In this document: in pieces, positions 56,799 through 58,187 of the stretch
Layout of the letters: each line of letters begins with the position of its first letter
Numbering within the stretch: position 1 is the first letter of the stretch
From: Calditrichia bacterium
GTDB lineage: Bacteria; Calditrichota; Calditrichia; JAJRVZ01
Direction: 5' to 3'
NCBI GenBank assembly: GCA_023132435.1
Contig: JAGLYF010000239.1
Span: 1-58,187, forward strand
Length of the DNA: 58,187 bases
Notes under the pieces: generated by a model
The model's database searches: none
Told to the model about the DNA's origin: nothing
The model's input: only the letters and a program-made list of their open reading frames with translations
Position numbers and translations under genes: made by a program

Positions 56799-57395
56799 TT
56801 ATCTTAGAAAAATGATGCGGAAAGCTAAAAATGCGATCACTCCCGGGGTCAAAAGAATTAACGACTTCCATCTATTTATCTTATTTTGTTTATGAATGAA
56901 TTCTGACACATAAGCAATATCAATAATTAAACATATTGGATGAATAACCATCAAGAATGGCAAATTCCATGTAAAACTCAACAAATCTGCAGGAACAGCT
57001 AGTAAGCCTATTGTATTCCAGATGAACATAAAAAATAGAAACACTTTTTTGATATTAACTTCATAAAGTTGTAAAATTTTAGAAGTAGCATAGATTACGA
57101 CACCGAAAATAAGAAAGTCTATCACATTGACTAAGGCATCATTTATACCATACAAAAAATACTGGTTGTCAGAGATTGGGAGTATTTTGAGAAATACTGA
57201 TGTTTGTGAGAGGTATAATGATAAAAACACATAAAACGTTACAAAAATGGTCAGCGGAACAATGCCGTATAGTAGCGAGGACTCACTAAGAAAATTATCT
57301 ATCAACAACCTGGGTTTAGAAAATGCCATTGCCATGTAACTTATATTTCTTCTAAGTGAATAATTTTTCATAGTTCTTCCCAATTCGTTCCCCAA
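56799..57395 (-). CDS. Yip1-like multi-pass membrane protein
   Basis: This 198-aa protein has about five membrane helices. The N-terminal KPRLLIDNFLSESSLLYG segment resembles the start of Yip1/YIP1-family domains. It lies 45 nt after another membrane protein gene of the same size class. The two probably form a pair. The function is unknown. An alternative start lies at MKNYSLRRN. Confidence 0.55.
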   Translation of the reverse strand: MGNELGRTMKNYSLRRNISYMAMAFSKPRLLIDNFLSESSLLYGIVPLTIFVTFYVFLSLYLSQTSVFLKILPISDNQYFLYGINDALVNVIDFLIFGVVIYATSKILQLYEVNIKKVFLFFMFIWNTIGLLAVPADLLSFTWNLPFLMVIHPICLIIDIAYVSEFIHKQNKINRWKSLILLTPGVIAFLAFRIIFLR

Positions 57396-57439
57396 GCATA
57401 TTTTAGGAGTCTTTCTGTCGAAAATTTCTCATCCATTTT

Positions 57440-58051
57440 CTATCTCCATAGTATTGCACATATCACAACCCATAAAATTATTATTACCATAATGCTGATG
57501 ACTTTCTCCGACCATTTCAATCTGCAGATATTAGATATAATACTTGTTGCGGCAAGACTTTCCCACAAAAGTATAATGGTATGTATTGGAATGATGAGTA
57601 AGCTAATCCAGCCAACAGTAAATCTCACGAATATATCAACAGGTTGCACAATTACGAAAGGAAGGAAGAAGGTAACTCCGAGTATGTTGAATATTTTAAA
57701 AATCGATATATCTTTCTTTATCAATCGCAAATAACTAGATAAAACGAAGGTTATAGAACCCATAACAAAAATACCAAATAATAAAGAGAACTGTGTTTGT
57801 AGGAAGGCGTACGTTTCCAAATCAATACCAAATGGCGGAGGTGCAAATGGCTTCCAATTACCATGATAATCACGGAAGGAAAATATAATCGAATAACTAA
57901 GCCATCTTATAACGATAAACAACCACCCATATTTGTTTACAATCAAGAGCCCTTTTGGATTTTTGAGAAATGAGTCTGGAGCAAATACAGATTGGTATAG
58001 TGCTTTTAACATACTATCTTCCTTGGATAATATACTTGCAACCTTGTTCAT
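57440..58051 (-). CDS. Yip1-like multi-pass membrane protein (pair member)
   Basis: This 203-aa protein has about five membrane helices. The N-terminal ALYQSVFAPDSFLKNPKG segment has the F-P/D-FL-P pattern of Yip1-domain proteins. It is the upstream member of the pair, and both genes could sit in one cassette. A GTTATTT core is about 100 nt upstream on its strand. Confidence 0.55.
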   Translation of the reverse strand: MNKVASILSKEDSMLKALYQSVFAPDSFLKNPKGLLIVNKYGWLFIVIRWLSYSIIFSFRDYHGNWKPFAPPPFGIDLETYAFLQTQFSLLFGIFVMGSITFVLSSYLRLIKKDISIFKIFNILGVTFFLPFVIVQPVDIFVRFTVGWISLLIIPIHTIILLWESLAATSIISNICRLKWSEKVISIMVIIILWVVICAILWR

Positions 58052-58187
58052 AGATTTTTATTTCGTTTATCATAGCAATTTCTCCTTCCAAAACTTAAGT
58101 TTTCCATATAATGAAAGGCTTTCCTTTTTAAAAGCAAGGGTTCGGAATTTCAAATAACGTTCAGTATAAGAATAGTAGCCGATTGCG
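58052..58187. other. Right-edge region with possible start of another attC-like site
   Basis: AAATAACGTTC at 58,152-58,162 resembles the start of the 56,615 site (ACATAACGTTTC). The remainder is cut by the window edge. Confidence 0.3.

Noticed and set aside
41097..58187. CRISPR array among the accessory repeats
   Set aside because: Repeats are few, long and irregularly spaced, with no short repeat-spacer alternation and no cas genes.

Overview
The window reads as a low-GC chromosome segment from an uncultivated bacterium of the Fibrobacterota-Chlorobiota-Bacteroidota side of the tree (Calditrichota, KSB1 or Marinimicrobia-like). This placement is an inference. It rests on the gene order parA-parB-M23 peptidase-bactofilin-atp operon, long periplasmic TPR proteins beside a TolQ/ExbB-type motor, Ser/Thr kinases fused to TolB-like and TPR domains, and frequent TTG start codons. 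No rRNA or other phylogenetic marker was compared.

Positions 1-41,096 are core chromosome. They begin with chromosome partitioning (parA, parB) and envelope genes (M23 peptidase, bactofilin). A complete single-locus F-type ATP synthase follows (atpZ, an AtpI-like protein, then atpB-E-F-H-A-G-D-C). Next is an envelope motor operon with two large TPR proteins, a periplasmic TonB-C protein, ExbB/TolQ, two ExbD proteins and an AgmX/TonB-like protein, closed by a terminator. After it come aspS, a lipoprotein/LysM pair, phoH, a thiolase and 3-hydroxyacyl-CoA dehydrogenase pair, nusB, a phosphodiesterase and secA. A convergent minus-strand operon carries two purine-type deaminases and a TPR lipoprotein. 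Sugar metabolism follows (galK, gapA, pgk, tpiA), then secG and tRNA-Leu(GAG).

The accessory region starts directly after tRNA-Leu. It opens with a tyrosine recombinase, a DUF5131 gene missing its N-terminus, a compact protein whose motifs look like a family A/T7-type nucleic acid polymerase, and an uncharacterised protein ending in an FGHE motif. The end of this unit recurs about 10.5 kb away as a direct repeat carrying relics of the same genes, so a second, decayed copy of the element was probably present. That second unit also holds a putative replication-type winged-helix gene.

Between and beyond these ends (about 45.6-49.6 kb and 56.0-58.2 kb) lie minus-strand genes for small lipoproteins and membrane proteins. 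Each is preceded on its own strand by a GTTRRRY-like or related core, and several are separated by repeats of about 230-250 bp. The best-formed site (56,615-56,702) folds like an integron attC. The layout suggests a cassette array, possibly a chromosomal integron whose integrase would lie to the right of the window. A tandem pair of paralogous receptor-type Ser/Thr kinases (49.65-54.47 kb, plus strand) sits within the region.

The most unusual items are the polymerase-like gene on the tRNA-associated element, the cassette-like array, and an ExbD pair in which one subunit has Asn in place of the membrane Asp.
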